The notes below the pieces were generated by a model. That model worked only from the letters and a program-made list of their open reading frames with translations, was not told the origin of the DNA and did not search any database. A program made the translations under genes and the position numbers. This document shows positions 1-12,165 of a stretch of DNA of 64,000 nt, piece by piece (the stretch's first letter is position 1; each line of letters opens with the position of its first letter). The stretch lies in contig NC_134034.1 in assembly GCF_964204645.1 (NCBI RefSeq), positions 6,631,414 to 6,695,413 on the forward strand, in the 5' to 3' direction. This DNA is from Tubulanus polymorphus. Taxonomy: Eukaryota > Nemertea > Palaeonemertea > Tubulaniformes > Tubulanidae.

Positions 1-465
1 CCAAAATAGTCAGCAAGCCACAACTATGCCCATCAAGTTGTTTCTGGTGAGGCGGTTCGATTATGGACCATTCAATATCATCAATGTCATGTCTACCAAG
101 GGCTGTGGCTCAGTAAGTCAAGTAAGACCTTACATTGAGATGAAAAATAGTTTGGAAATTATACATAATACATTGACATCGATAGAGAATAACGCAGTTT
201 TCATAATGATTTCTTACTTAATATTCTTCAGTGCTTGAGCTTTTTTAAAATCAGATGCTCCAAACGGATCAAGGTAGACGATTTCATAGTTTTTGGGCTT
301 GATCATCTAATATGAATAAAAAAATGCATTATTTCTAAATACTTAATATTTGACAAATAAATACCGAAATTATCAAATAATTATAATTCTACTTACAACC
401 AGAACCCAATGATTACCATCCTTGTTGTAGCCGCCAATGATCATATCTTTGTTTTCAAAATTCAT
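1..465 (-). CDS. Ulp1/C48-type cysteine peptidase, partial, spliced
   Basis: Three minus-strand exon-like blocks carry the C48 (Ulp1/SENP) catalytic triad in the right order. Block 465-397 holds the His motif GNHWVLV, between an acceptor AG and a GTAAGT donor. Block 306-218 holds the Asp motif YLDPFGAS with a GTAAGA donor. Block 108-1 holds the Cys motif DGHSCGLLTIL and runs off the window. Members cleave SUMO or other ubiquitin-like tails; many transposons also encode such proteases, so host gene and transposon gene both remain possible. A further exon may lie near 661-625 (reading MALALEAEK, then a GTATGT donor). The phase between the second and third blocks does not match cleanly, so a missed exon or decay is possible. 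Confidence 0.6.
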
Positions 466-662
466 CTAGTAATCAAATAGATTTTATGAGGAGTCTCAAG
501 AGTAAATGAAAAACGAGAAAAGTTATCAAAGTACTAAATACTTTCTTGAATAGACTATTTTTGTATCGCGATTTGTTTCCTGCGACAATCGGGGTTTTTA
601 TATAAGAATCAATAACTAAACAGTCATACATACTTTTTTCAGCTTCAAGGGCTAGGGCCATT

Positions 663-3600
663 GTTTATCACCTGAATAAAGAGCAAAAGATATTGATATA
701 AAGTTCAATGAAAAAATGCACATGGGATGATTTATTATCCAGCAACAATACATGTTGTCTAGAACTGTATGAGATGAGTTTTAAGATCTTCCGAAACAAC
801 ACACTACTTACTCACTAGTAGTAACATAGGAATTTAATTTCAAGGACCGCAATCCCTCATCGGTCAAGAGATGACTACCAGATTTGGCAACTACTGTTCT
901 GAGTATTGGATCTTCCTTTTTGTCCAAAATACATTTGACATGAAAAAAACATCATTTGTGGCACACGTATTTCATATAGAAGAAAGAGAGAAAAGAATTA
1001 ATTTCAATTGCGACTTACATGTGCTGAACTTTACTTCCGCGTACGTCACAGTTTGTTTACTTCCGGTATATTCAGAACATGCGCAGAGCGAAACCTAACT
1101 GTGGCCGGTAGAAAAAATCGCTTACCTGCAATCGTATTGATATCATTTGTCCAATAGGTGGCTATGGATTTATCTGTAATTTATTATTACATTGGGATTC
1201 AATCCTCTAAGTGTCAGCCTAGGGCTCATGTTTTTGCATTCATCCCTTTGCTAGATATGCATGAACAGAGGTCAATTCCGGCACTTTGCTGGAAACGCAT
1301 GTGTGCATTGATTAGGGTGCCAGGCTAGTCATTGATTTTGACACAGGACTGAAAAACCATTACGGACATGTGTTGTTCCAGTTGTTCAGGGATGAAAATC
1401 TTCCGTCCAAAGACAGTACAAATTGAATCAATAATTGTATCTATTTGAATCGTAAACATTGTATTGGTTGTACGCATAACATGGAAAAAGCCGATCGCCG
1501 ATGCTTAATCAGCCCGTGTATTTGACATCTGGCCGAGGCTACAATGTTATGTTATATGTTTTATATTATAAAAAACTGTGCCTCGAGAGCACAGAACATT
1601 TGGTCCTATAGTTTTAATTGAACAAATAAATATAGTGATGTGATATTATCAAAATGCTTCACGAATGCATGTCGAAATCAATTGACATTTATTGGGTTTT
1701 AGGTTTAGTTCAGTTTCAAAGCTGGATCACATCAAAAACATGGTATAAGTACTTGTACACATAAGTGCCATATGCCAACGGGTACTAATTCATGCAACTC
1801 CCAACGGAACCATGAAAGCACCAAACAAGGTACATCAGTACTTTTTACGTTGTAGCCCTTGTGGATCCACATATCGCGGATATGTGGCGCGCTCCTTCAA
1901 AATAGTTGTGTTATAAACTGATAAGAATTATTTTGGTGAAATCTTTGTACGCTTTCCAGTGCGACATTTAAACCAGCAAGGCAGAAACCTGTTGTCGCTG
2001 CTTTGCAGCTACATTTATAATTGACATTTCCGACCTTTTGGATTTGCCCGTGTTCCTCCCTGGTTGTTGAAATGAGTATCTTAATCATGGGGACAACATA
2101 GTGTTGTGTTTGTAGCATTATTGCTAAGTATATATAAATTCATAGTTAATATCTGTCATGCACTGCCTGTTGTTTAGGAGTATTTAATGAATGTTTGGAC
2201 AGGTGACATCACAGTTTGTGATGAGTTCACAGTTTCTACTCCTGTTCTGGCATGTCTCAGATGAGCACTCAACCAGGAGTATGAATATAGGAGTTTATTT
2301 AGGTTAGGGAGCTGAGCTCAGCTCAGCCAGGAGTATGAATATGGGAGTTGATTTTGTTTAGGGAGCTGAGCTGAGCTTAGTTTGGGTAGATAAGTCAGAG
2401 TTGGAGTTAGGCTCAACAGTCAAGTCTTCATTTTGAATTTATGGGTCTACTGTGGTCAGAGCTCGAAGAACCTTATAATATATACAGATTGTCATCAATC
2501 GTGGATTGGAGTCAATATTTACTATATTGGATTACATTGGATGAAGTTATCGAAACAACAGATTGGACTTATAAGAAAGCATCGCCGAGCCCATCTGCTT
2601 CTGATCTATTATTTTCAAAGCGCCTGTCAATATCCACACTTGGTTTCAACATGATGCATGTCAAATTTCTGGTCAATTTTCATGGTCAATTCTCTGTTGA
2701 TGCTCAGGTTTTGATATGGTTAATGCTCAGGTATCCTCACCTGGCCTCTCCTGATAAGGAAAATGGAACTTTTTTGGAAACTGAATGTATTTTCTGTTGT
2801 TGTTTCAAAACCAATAATTCTTACCAACTCAATGCTCACAGTACCATATATACTTGTGTAAAAGTCGAATATCTAGACCAGAAATATTAGGTCAATTTTG
2901 GGGGGTTGAATTTTCTGGGAGTAATACTTTAAGTCATTATAACTTTTTAAGTAAGAGGGCCCAGAAAATAACAATGGCGGGTGGAATTAAGGGTGGCAAA
3001 GACTACCCAGCAAGACTAATCCAGCAGGCGTAGGTGAATGTCTGGTTCATTTCTGAGATTAATTTACCAAAAATTCTGTTGATTTCTACATTATAGAATT
3101 ATAGATTTATCCTAATATTTTTCATGAATTACTAAATCATCTCAAGTATTGTTTAATTACTTTTGATTGCTTGAGCCATCTATCAAGGAAATAACATGAA
3201 CTCATAAACAATCTTCTCCCTATGATTCCTTGTCATTTAGAATCATTTCTGAGATATGATATTGAAAAACTGAGGTCAACTTTACATGAGGTAAATTAAA
3301 AATCTATGCAGCATTCTTTAGCCAAAATCCAATGCCAATTTTTACACAAATTCGACCTGTACTTGAGTATATACCATATATCCGATATAACACCAAACAG
3401 ATTGAAATTCAGCAGCAACCCACGAGGACATGGTGTACTTTTATAATACTGCACGAAAAAGATGAAGCGATTGATGGCTTTTGATACATTTGAGCATATG
3501 CAGGTCGTCATTAAATCGACTCGAACCAACTTTGTCCTACGTTCTACGGATTTTGAGCTTATGTGAATGTTTGGTCCGTTCTAAGTTGGAACAGGCCAAA

Positions 3601-3900
3601 TTTATACTGTTCTGATAATGTAGTGTGAACTCTGCTTACGATCCAACTTAAGATGCATGACTAGGCAAACACTCCATCCAGTATCGAAGATTCAAACGCC
3701 TTACGTATTTGGACTAGCAGTCTTTGCCTTGTTCCGAATTGATCTTTTCTGATCAATATAATAGTCTATGGTTCATAAAGTGCTATCTGTGGCATGATTT
3801 TTGGTTATAAATAATGGTTACAAAGTGATGAGGGACAGATTTCTCAGGTGTGGGCGTCTAAATCTTAATATCCATTGCTAAATTTCCATTTGATAGCTTT
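663..3900. other. Intergenic or intronic DNA without a recognised gene
   Basis: Only short open frames with no recognisable motif were found. Because VPS50 exons start at 6288 on the plus strand, this may be an upstream VPS50 intron, but no earlier VPS50 exon was recognised. The only structure noted is a tandem duplication at 2274-2376. Confidence 0.4.
2274..2376. repeat. Two-copy tandem repeat, about 53 bp unit
   Basis: Two adjacent degenerate copies begin CAGGAGTATGAATAT and end in AGCT-rich sequence (GAGCTGAGCTCAGC in copy 1). Confidence 0.6.
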
Positions 3901-4131
3901 TGTAACATATCCATGAAAGTTATATATTGGCACACTCCCATCAGCTGCCTCATGTCATCCCATAAGGTCATCTATTGTAACCTATATCTATTGTATCATA
4001 TTATGTAGTACAGCATCTCTCTCTCTCTTATGCTGCAACCGCCATGCTATGGACACGTAGACACAAATATATCAGTTAATATCAAGACAGTGTTTTCTTG
4101 TGTTCATCATAATCTAGAGGAAACTATTAAA
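3901..4131 (+). repeat. 5' LTR
   Basis: Direct repeat of 5982-6211 with few substitutions and an indel near GGTCATC/GGATCATC. It starts with TG; the terminal CA is degraded to AA just before the primer-binding-site-like TGGTGTCAGAAG. Confidence 0.85.
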
Positions 4132-4488
4132 TGGTGTCAGAAGTAAAAAACCCAATGAATAAGAGAAGGAGAGGTGTCGAAGAATTATGTCAACTGCTGT
4201 TGTAAGTTGATTTTTGTAATTTCTATCTGGTTCCTCAGGTTGGTTCTACAGGGTACATTTAAGGATCAGTCCCCATCTGAGACAGCCACTAGACCTTACT
4301 GAGTAAAGGACGGGAGTGAGTAAGGACAGTACGAGAATATGGGTGATCTAACAGGAGTCACACCAGCAGCAATGGACTGGAATTCTGCTGACCAAGCACC
4401 TTTGTAGGGTTCAAACGGTATTGTGAGCTTATTTTCAACGGACCTCTTACCCTAAAAAACACCAGAGATCAAAGCAACGTATCTGCTG

Positions 4489-4839
4489 ATGTGGGTAGGC
4501 AGTGAGAGAAGGAAAATATTCAACAGTTGGTACTTGACAGAAGCCGAACTCAAAAAGCCAACACTCCTCTTCAAAAAATTCGAGTCACACCTACAGTCTA
4601 ACGTAAATCACTGGCTTTGCCAATTTGAGTTACAGAAACTGCGACAAAAGCCAGGAAAAAATGTAGGTGATTTCATGACCGAGGCTAGGACAATTGCAAC
4701 GAGGTGCAAATTTCGTGACGCAATCGAAACTGATAACCGGTTGATAGAGCAAATTATTATTGGCACATGCTACCCTCAAGTAGAACGAAAGCTGATAAGT
4801 AAAGAAAACTTGCCGTTGGATATGAGGACTCATGAATAG
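4489..4839 (+). pseudogene. Gag polyprotein fragment (Gypsy-like)
   Basis: The 116-residue frame has the helical Gag core pattern seen in Gypsy/Ty3 elements: a FESHLQ segment, then LRQKPGKNVGDFMTEA, then RCKFRDAIETDNRLIEQII. It would form the capsid shell of a virus-like particle. The frame ends at 4839. The zinc knuckle is met again about 190 nt later in another frame, so at least one frameshift or small deletion separates them. No strong start codon context was seen; the true start may lie upstream. Confidence 0.7.
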
Positions 4840-5019
4840 CGAGGACTCATGAAGGACTCATGAGGTGACCACAGACCAGCTTAAAAAATTGACCACAAAC
4901 AATGACAGTAAACAGCATGAGACAAGTAACAAGGCAAAAATGCGGACAGAAGAAACGTAACACAGACCATAGGTTGCACGCACTGCAGCGGCGACCATCA
5001 GAAAAAAAACCATTTTCCC

Positions 5020-5407
5020 AGCTGCTGGCTCTGTATGCCACAACTGTGGGAAGATGAACCACTGGACAAAGGTCTGTCAAAATAGAGACCATCATAGGGG
5101 CCAGCATAAAACTAGAGAAAGCTACGATCCAATATTCCAGCGCTGCTCTGGCAGAGTACACGCTGTTGAGAATCGCCATGGAAGTGACGAAGGGTTCGAA
5201 TCCTTGAAGTTCGAGACACTGACCTTTAATACAGTCAACACAAAAGTCGGTAGAGACAAAGTTTTTGCGACTGTCAATATCGACATCGGAACAAAGCGTA
5301 ATGCAACGCTAACGGCGAAAGTCGACACAAGCGCGCAAGGTAACCTATTACCACTCCGCCTGTACAGGAACATGTTTCCCACGACCATCAGAAGGAGTGA
5401 ATTATGA
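5020..5407 (+). pseudogene. Gag zinc knuckle plus retropepsin fragment
   Basis: The frame opens with the CCHC knuckle CHNCGKMNHWTKVC (nucleic-acid binding) and continues to a retropepsin-like motif VDTSAQGNLLPL, where the usual catalytic triplet DTG reads DTS. The protease domain stops at 5407 and no reverse transcriptase follows. About 570 bp of non-coding remnant then leads to the 3' LTR, which fits an internal deletion of most of pol. Confidence 0.75.
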
Positions 5408-5981
5408 ACCGGCTAGAAAGGCGCCAGCGTGATCAGAAATACCGCCACGACCAGTGAGCGCAACCAACACCACTGCCTCCATTAGTGTCCGGCCAGCACG
5501 TCCGCATCCAGAACAACAAGTCCTAAAGATGGGAACCGGTGATCATCGTCAGACAGCTCGACTCTCGATCGTACTTGCTCAACAAGACAGAGAAGAATAG
5601 AAGTGAAGAAGAAATAGGCTACACATCGACTAACTGGCAAGATACACGCTCCAGTTAGCCCGGAATCAGCCGCTGACCAACAGGACGAAGCACCACGCAA
5701 GTCGAATTCACCACTACCAAGCACCAAGATCATACTTCCATCTAGAATACCAATGCACTACCTACCAGACAACAACATCAACAGACGATAAATACCATTA
5801 AACCACCCATGCAACTCGGATGGGAATGAATAAATACGAATAAGAACTATGTCGAGCACTGGATCGATTGATTTATCAAATATCGCATTGTCATATTCAA
5901 ACATTAATATTGTCCAGATTTAAAAAAACTTATCTAATCATTTTCATTCATTAATCCTAAAAGATTGCTTAACAAGGGGGA

Positions 5982-6211
5982 TGTAACATATCCATGAAAG
6001 TTATATATTGGCACACTCCCATCAGTTGCCTCATGTCATCCCATAAGGATCATCTATTGTAACCTGTATCTATTGTATCATATTATGTAGTACAGCTTCT
6101 CTCTCTCTCATGCTGCAACCGCCATGCTTTGGACAGGTAGACACAAATATATCAGTTAATATCTAGACAGCGTTTTCTTGTGTTCATCATAGTCTAGAGG
6201 AAACTATTACA
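5982..6211 (+). repeat. 3' LTR
   Basis: Second copy of the 3901 repeat, preceded by AAGGGGGA. It ends 76 bp before the VPS50 exon acceptor, so its polyadenylation or promoter signals could affect VPS50 transcripts. Confidence 0.85.
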
Positions 6212-6287
6212 GCTACACATGATTAATATTGTAGGAGAACCTAAATGATAATCACCAGTTGTCATTGATTCATTGTTTATTATTCAG

Positions 6288-6477
6288 GTATTCAGGTGCC
6301 AAGAAATGTACAACAGAAGGTCGTGCTTGGATGCAATTAGATTTTCAGCAGTTTCTTATGAAACTTGAAACAATTACAGAAATCCGACCAATTCCAGATC
6401 GAGAATATGTGGAAGCTTATATCAAAGCATATTATTTACCTGAAACTCAAATTGAATCTTGGGTTAAAGAACACAAG
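6288..6477 (+). CDS. VPS50: VPS50/syndetin, penultimate coding exon
   Basis: A 190-bp exon lies between a polypyrimidine/ATTCAG acceptor and an AAG|GTACAT donor. It encodes 63 residues (YSGAKKC... to ...WVKEHK) that I recognise as the conserved C-terminal region of VPS50/CCDC132, including [11 protein letters not shown] and [22 protein letters not shown]50 is the distinguishing subunit of the EARP tethering complex, which shares other subunits with GARP and acts in endosomal recycling. The exon starts in phase 1 and ends in phase 0, matching the final exon at 10297. No stops or frameshifts are present, so this gene looks functional. Confidence 0.9.
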
Positions 6478-6542
6478 GTACATTTGTTTATTGTGCATTA
6501 GCGAAACTTTTTTTATTAACTTTTTTTTATTGTAGTATAGTA

Positions 6543-8161
6543 CAGTAGACTCCGCCTAAAATGGTACAGTTGGGACCTCCATTTCTCCTCCAGATTTGGC
6601 GGTGACCGGTTTAAAAAACCTCAAAAATCAATGGGGAAAAAACGGCAGTATTGAGCTCAACGGTGGTCAAATGGCATTGCACCACAGGCACTTGAATATG
6701 GGCTTTGATAATGGATAAATATTTGATAATTTACCAGCGATACATTAATCCTACTTTAATAGATCCGCCATGTTTTATAATAAATTTACCCATGATGCAT
6801 CGGCGCCGGTCGTTTAGCTATAATATACAGAAAGGCTGGAAACGATCCTATCTCCATAATGCTTAAATCTACCCGCAGTTATCGGGACAGCCGAACACTG
6901 CCGATGATTGCCGAAGTACGTCCTTAGTGTCAATTTTAATCCTGAAATATAGGAGCGCCCATAATTTCAATTGTAGATGATTTTTTGGAAACATTGACAC
7001 TGTTTTAGCTCCATTAAAGATTTTAAATGGCAACAAAATTGATTTTTGAAAATTCGCGATGCCTCTTCGGGATTGCTGTGACGTCATCTGTCCCGATAAC
7101 TGCGGGTAGATTTAAGCATTACGGAGATAGGATCGTTTCCAGCCTTTCTGTATAGTATAGCTAAACGACCGGCGCGCGTTGCATCATGGGTGAATTTATT
7201 ATAAAACATGGCGGAAATATTAAAGTAGGATTAACGTATCGCTGGTAAATTATCAAATATTTATCCATTATCAAAGCCCATATTCAAGTGCCTGTGATTG
7301 CACATACATATTTCTTTGTATTTCATATGATCCCTGATGTTTTGCCTACTTATATTATATAACACATGTGTTTCAATGAAAATCACATATTTATTTATTT
7401 ACTATTTCAATATAATATCCTGGTTATGATGAAGCCTATTTTGAACACCTGAAAGAATAGTGTAAATTTATACATGATTGATAAATGATCCGACTTTGGA
7501 CAACAATTTGAATAGATTGGGATCACACTTTACACTACAACATAGGCGAGTTTCCGATTATTAAAATCCGACTTTGGGACAGAAATTTACTTGTAAATAA
7601 GAAGAAAAACACGGGACCTCTGAATTTATACGACTTGTCCATTTATCTGACTTTTGCGGATCAGACTTATGCAAGGTTTACTGTCAGACTTATGCAAGGT
7701 TTACTGTATTATAGCAGAAGATGAGCATGTAGTTGAGAGTTTTCAGTTTGGTAAAACATTGTTGCTGAAAATACTAAGTAATCGCAAGGTGTATAAGTCA
7801 AGGTCAATAAAGAAGTGGTAAAATCAGGGGTTAAAACTCACCGGTTTTATGTTCAGTTAGCATTCTCAGCCACACTGGATGAGGTTGCAAGGCTTTCAAT
7901 ATTCAGCCACCTTCTTATCGGTCATATGAAAAATGTTTTTTCAAAATACTTTTTTCCCTGCACCTTCCCTAACAAATTTTGGACATGAACCACAAACGAA
8001 GGTATATTTTTTGCCTTATTTGACTTATTTGATAATTCTTTGGAAAAGATCAAATACAATATAAAATAGAACATATTGAACTCAATAAAGGGCAATTTAT
8101 ATTTAACTGAATTTGGATGGATTACCTCATAGACCAGTACCAGTTAAGGCGAAGTCTACTG
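6543..8161. mobile_element. Pogo/Tigger-like non-autonomous DNA transposon, TA target site
   Basis: The ends are imperfect inverted repeats of about 26 bp: the left starts CAGTAGACTCCGCC and the right ends GGCGAAGTCTACTG, each flanked by TA (6541-6542, 8162-8163). TIRs beginning CAGTAGA with a TA duplication fit Tc1/mariner pogo-like families. No transposase frame is present. The body contains a later foldback MITE (6683-7296), a duplicated 23-bp segment near 7661-7706, and a segment (about 7890-8110) shared with 33540-33850. Confidence 0.75.
6683..7296. mobile_element. Foldback MITE with about 205-bp arms and a 7-bp target duplication
   Basis: The left arm (from CACAGGCACTTGAATATG) and right arm (ending CATATTCAAGTGCCTGTG) are near-perfect inverted repeats of roughly 205 bp around a 200-bp centre. 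Direct repeats ATTGCAC flank it at 6676-6682 and 7297-7303. There is no transposase. It is nested inside the pogo-like element, so it is the younger of the two. Confidence 0.85.
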
Positions 8162-8339
8162 TAACTTCATTGGACTGAAGATGATTAAAGGTTCTTTAGG
8201 TCTTTTGTTACTCAGGCCTGCCTGCACTCATGAAAACATTTTCAATGAATAATCTAACTGAGCAAAAGATGTAATTAAAAATATGAGTCGAACACTGCAG
8301 GGTGTCTAAAAATTATGTGTCATTACCTATTATTGATAA

Positions 8340-10150
8340 AAAGGTTTGTTAGACCAAGATGTTTGCTCGAGGATGGAATGATGAAATGCAAAAATAAGTC
8401 GTACATGGCAGTGTGTTTTCTGACTGGCCCTGAAATAGAGTTGAACCAATACAAGGTATAAGGATTGTTGCATTGTGTATGCTTATTATGTCTCCCCGGT
8501 GGGAGCATTGCATTATATTTCAATCCTTAGCGCGATACAAGCTGAAATTCTTGGTGGATTTTAGTCAAAAGCTAGACTAATTGAAATGCTAAGAGTAACC
8601 AATACAGCCTATAATTGTTGATGTATTTCCATGAAACTTGGTTTAAGGATAGGATCAGGTAAATTGATCACCCCTAATAAAAATCGAGGTCATCGGTAAT
8701 CAAACAGGGCCGCCAGGGTGGCCATCTTGAATTTCTTGTTAGCATGATACAGCCGTCACAATTCTTTATGGATCTTCATGAAACTCAATGTGGAAATTGG
8801 GTTAGGTGAGATTTTCACTCCTATTGAAAATGGAGGTTATCGGCCATTGGGCAGCCATTTTGAATTTCTTGTTGGCGTATTATAGTCTAGAATTCTTGAA
8901 ATTTAGTGGGTGGGTTTGGACATGTAAGATTTGCGCCCCTATCAAAAATGGAGGTAGGCAGTCAACATTTGAATTTCTTGGTTCCTCAATACAGCATTCA
9001 ATTCTTGGTAGGTTTTGATTAATCTTTGTGTTAGAATTGGGGTAGGTGAGATGTCTGCCCCTATTGAAAATAGAGAATTTCGGCCATTAAATATGGCCAC
9101 CAGAGTAGCCATCTTGAATTTTTTGTTAATGCAATACAGCCTATAATTCTACATTTATTGTCATGAAATTTAGTGGATGGCTTTAAAAACTTCAAACTTA
9201 CCCTTGGTTTACCTTGATTTGAGACATGACAATTAGATCAACTGAGACAGATTGATAAAATTTGATCAGATGATTTTGATTAGACTCATTGATAAATTGT
9301 TATTCCTCTTTACTAATTAAGCCTCTCTGGAACTTGTTCAATATCATTAACATTTTTACCAATGCACAGTTGTGCGTGATGTAGAATTTTGACATATCAG
9401 ATTAAGAACTTCTCAAAATCTGTTACTTTCTGTACTGTAAAGTCCTCAGTTCCAGCTGGTGGTGTTTTTGAGTACCTTTGTTTTTACAATTCCCCACAGA
9501 AAATTTTCACAAGGAATGAAATCACGATAGGTAGAACACAATATCCGTGTTGAGGCGATGAGGAGAGAATCCCACAATGATAATAAAAAGTCCGAAAATG
9601 AAACTTCGAGATAGTAGTTTATTTCAACGTTTCGACTATATCCTAATAGTCATCTTCAGGAATAATGAGATACTACAGAAATTATGAGATATATATACAA
9701 TCCAGAGACAAAGAGGCTAATTCAAGTAATCAGAGATGATACAAACTAAATCAGTTGATTGGGTGTTTTTTAATCAATTTTTCAACTGGCAGTGGATCAT
9801 CTATCAAACATACACAATGGAACAATTCGTAACTTTGGTTCGACACTTGTGGTCCATTGAAAAAACACACTATTCCTCAGCCATGCATGTATATAAATCA
9901 TGAGTAACAATTTAGGGTGACCCTGTTTAAGGTGTCTCAAAAATTTGTTACCATGCTTTAGATTATTCATTAACTATAAATGAATTAAACTTTTTGGGAA
10001 GTAAGGTTGGTAGACTTGAATGTTTGCTTGAGGATGGAATGTTGAAATGCAAAAATATTACTGTGCACGAGCATGTTTTTGAATGATCCTTAAAACGGAG
10101 CCGAGCCCAATACAGGAGATAAGGATTATACATACACAATGAAGCAATCC
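8340..10150. repeat. Intronic degenerate repeats in VPS50
   Basis: About 8590-9190 holds roughly four degenerate copies of a 140-170-bp unit containing GGCCATCTTGAATTTCTTG and ATGAAACTT-type phrases. A separate dispersed direct repeat pair links about 8340-8490 with 9998-10150 (shared phrases TTGAGGATGGAATG or its CTCGAGG variant, and TGAAATGCAAAAAT). No coding signal. Confidence 0.6.
9525..9700 (-). mobile_element. 3' tail of a Penelope/LINE-like retroposon
   Basis: Reverse-orientation copy of the same sequence found at 18299-18476, including the segment CTGAAGATGACTATTAGGAT and the terminal ATTCTCTCCTCATCGCCTCA. It lies in the VPS50 intron. No coding part is attached; a typical 5'-truncated insertion. 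Confidence 0.65.
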
Positions 10151-10296
10151 GCGATTTTGGTTCGACACCATATTCATGGCCTTTCAAAAGCACGCCAGTG
10201 CTCAGCCATGCATAGCCTATCATTACATTTTAACATTACCCTGATGCATCCAGGAAATTTACCTGAATTTAATCCTAATGTTTTCTTTTATGACAG

Positions 10297-10425
10297 GAAT
10301 ATACGAGTAAACAACTAACTGCGTTAGTGAATAGTATGTCTCACATTAGTCGTAAAGGACGCCAGCGAGCTCTCAGTTGTTTAGAGGAAAATGAGCAAAG
10401 ACCCAAGTGGCTTCCAAGTGTATAA
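10297..10425 (+). CDS. VPS50: VPS50/syndetin, last coding exon with stop
   Basis: The acceptor TTATGACAG is followed by 43 codons beginning EYTSKQLTALVN and ending WLPSV then TAA. The stretch matches the VPS50 C-terminus (EY-KQL--LVN, then a basic helix). Phase 0 joins exactly with the exon ending at 6477. The intron between is 3.8 kb and almost entirely made of repeats. The extreme C-terminus seems unusual for the family, which commonly ends close to an RPK motif; here a few extra residues follow. Confidence 0.9.
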   Translation, partial: EYTSKQLTALVNSMSHISRKGRQRALSCLEENEQRPKWLPSV

Positions 10426-11950
10426 CAGCAGCTTTAAAACACGTAGAGTAATTTGTTAAGAGGAAACAAACAGTAACTGTTACAGTTACTGTTCAATCTC
10501 GATTATATCAATCAATATCGAAGAATTACTGGCCATCGTCTTAGATGAAGGATACAGTTCTCAAGTGGACACAAACTCACCTAAGTTGTTGTGTATTAGT
10601 CATATCCTGTTTCATCCCTATGGAAAATATATTGTCATCATAGTTTTAAAGAAATCATACTTAGTTTGTGTTAAGTTTATGGAGCCATTGTTGATTTTGG
10701 AAAAACAATTGTGCATCGACCACTGCAGCCAATGATGTCTTCAGAAATTGCAACCTTTGAGCTTGAGTCTCCCTCTTCAAAAACAACGATGGCAATGTAA
10801 AGTTTTTTAAAAATTTTGAAGCAATGAAAAATTAAAGAATGTCAAGAATCTTGCTTTAAGCTAAAAAATTGAAAAGTTGGCCCACCTACCCTTCACATAA
10901 CTTTTTTTTAAAATCATGATTATCTGAACATAACACACATGGCAGCTATAGAAATGAACTGGTAAAAAATTACAGTTTACAAAATGCCCTGCTGATTAGG
11001 AGAAAAAAGTTATCATTTTCAGCCAACTTTGGACTTAACGTCCCAGCGGGTATGTAATGTTCACTTTGTTTCCGTCCATTCGTCTTTAGACAGAATGCAG
11101 ATATTTTGGGATGAGTCGATTGTCTTGATATTTGCTTTGTACCTGTATCTACCATAGACACATCTCTCTCCTAAAGACTGTTTTTGGGAAAAAAACTGGT
11201 TTGAATTATGTCACCCGGTAGGGAGGATGGCATTCTTTTCTACTCAGTGGGTCATGCCCCATTCTCTTTTCCCTCGTTAGCGCTCTACATACTTCAAATT
11301 ACCTGCAATTATCTTGAAAGTTGGTAGCTATCATGTGATATCTATCATGTAGCTATCATGGGATAAACAAATCAAGTAACGCCTATTGAAACGCTTCTCA
11401 CTCATCTAACATGGCCACAATAGTGGACATCTTGACTTTCTTGTCAGCTCTCTCGCTAATCAAGCAAAAGTTTACTTTTAACATACCAGGGTAACGTACG
11501 TAGTGTTATGTTGGTACTTCAGCATATTTTGTTATCACATCAATGGCAAAATTGTTTCTCCTCAGATGTTCTGTGATTGTGGTTAGTTTCAAGGTTATTG
11601 GTTGCAGTATTTTATCACCAGGAGGTGTTGAATATTGAAATTCTCAGATTGTTGTACTTCAAACTACATGTACCTCCTAAGTGAGCACGGTGAACCTGGA
11701 CCCCTAGTTTTCTAGGAATTCTTAAAACAGTTTTTTGCCATAATAAAGTTTATTTTCAAATATATCAATACAAGAATATACAGTATATACACTAGCAAAG
11801 CGTCATTCTGACATTTTATGCTGTGTTGAATGTAAATAGTTTTATATAGTATATTGGCACGATATATTGAAATATAAAAATACAACAGTGTTTGTTATGT
11901 TAGTTACGGGTTAAGATGGTTTTCTGTGCAAATGTTTCAAGGGACAGGGT
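10426..11950. other. VPS50 downstream region without a recognised gene
   Basis: It presumably includes the VPS50 3' UTR. A 25-bp near-perfect palindrome (AACAGTAACTGT / ACAGTTACTGTT) lies at 10469-10493. No other gene or motif was recognised. Confidence 0.4.
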
Positions 11951-12165
11951 AAATATTAATTACATATTCAAATTGTTCCGAATGAAGTTGGCAGTGTTAG
12001 AAATCAATTGAGTTTGCTTGAAGTTGAGATTTTTGTCACCATGAGGAAGGAAGGAGCATTTTGAGTTGATATCAAGGGTGTCAAAAATATAGAGAAGATA
12101 GTTCTGTTCAAGAAAATGATTGAGTTGGAGAATTGCAGCAAGTTGATTGGGCTTGCGTCACTTAA

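Larger units (their letters stand above)
3901..6211 (+). mobile_element. LTR retrotransposon, Gypsy-like, internally deleted
   Basis: Two near-identical direct repeats of about 230 bp (3901-4131 and 5982-6211) start TGTAACATATCC; the 3' copy ends CTATTACA. A primer-binding-site-like TGGTGTCAGAAGT follows the 5' LTR and a purine tract AAGGGGGA precedes the 3' LTR. The internal region is only about 1.85 kb: Gag, a CCHC knuckle and a retropepsin motif are present, but reverse transcriptase, RNase H and integrase are missing. The target-site duplication is not convincing. The element must have been mobilised in trans, or have been deleted after insertion. It sits just upstream of a VPS50 exon in the same orientation. 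Confidence 0.85.

Noticed and set aside
2433-2890. 149-residue open frame as a VPS50 upstream exon
   Set aside because: No resemblance to VPS50 or another family and no convincing splice sites.
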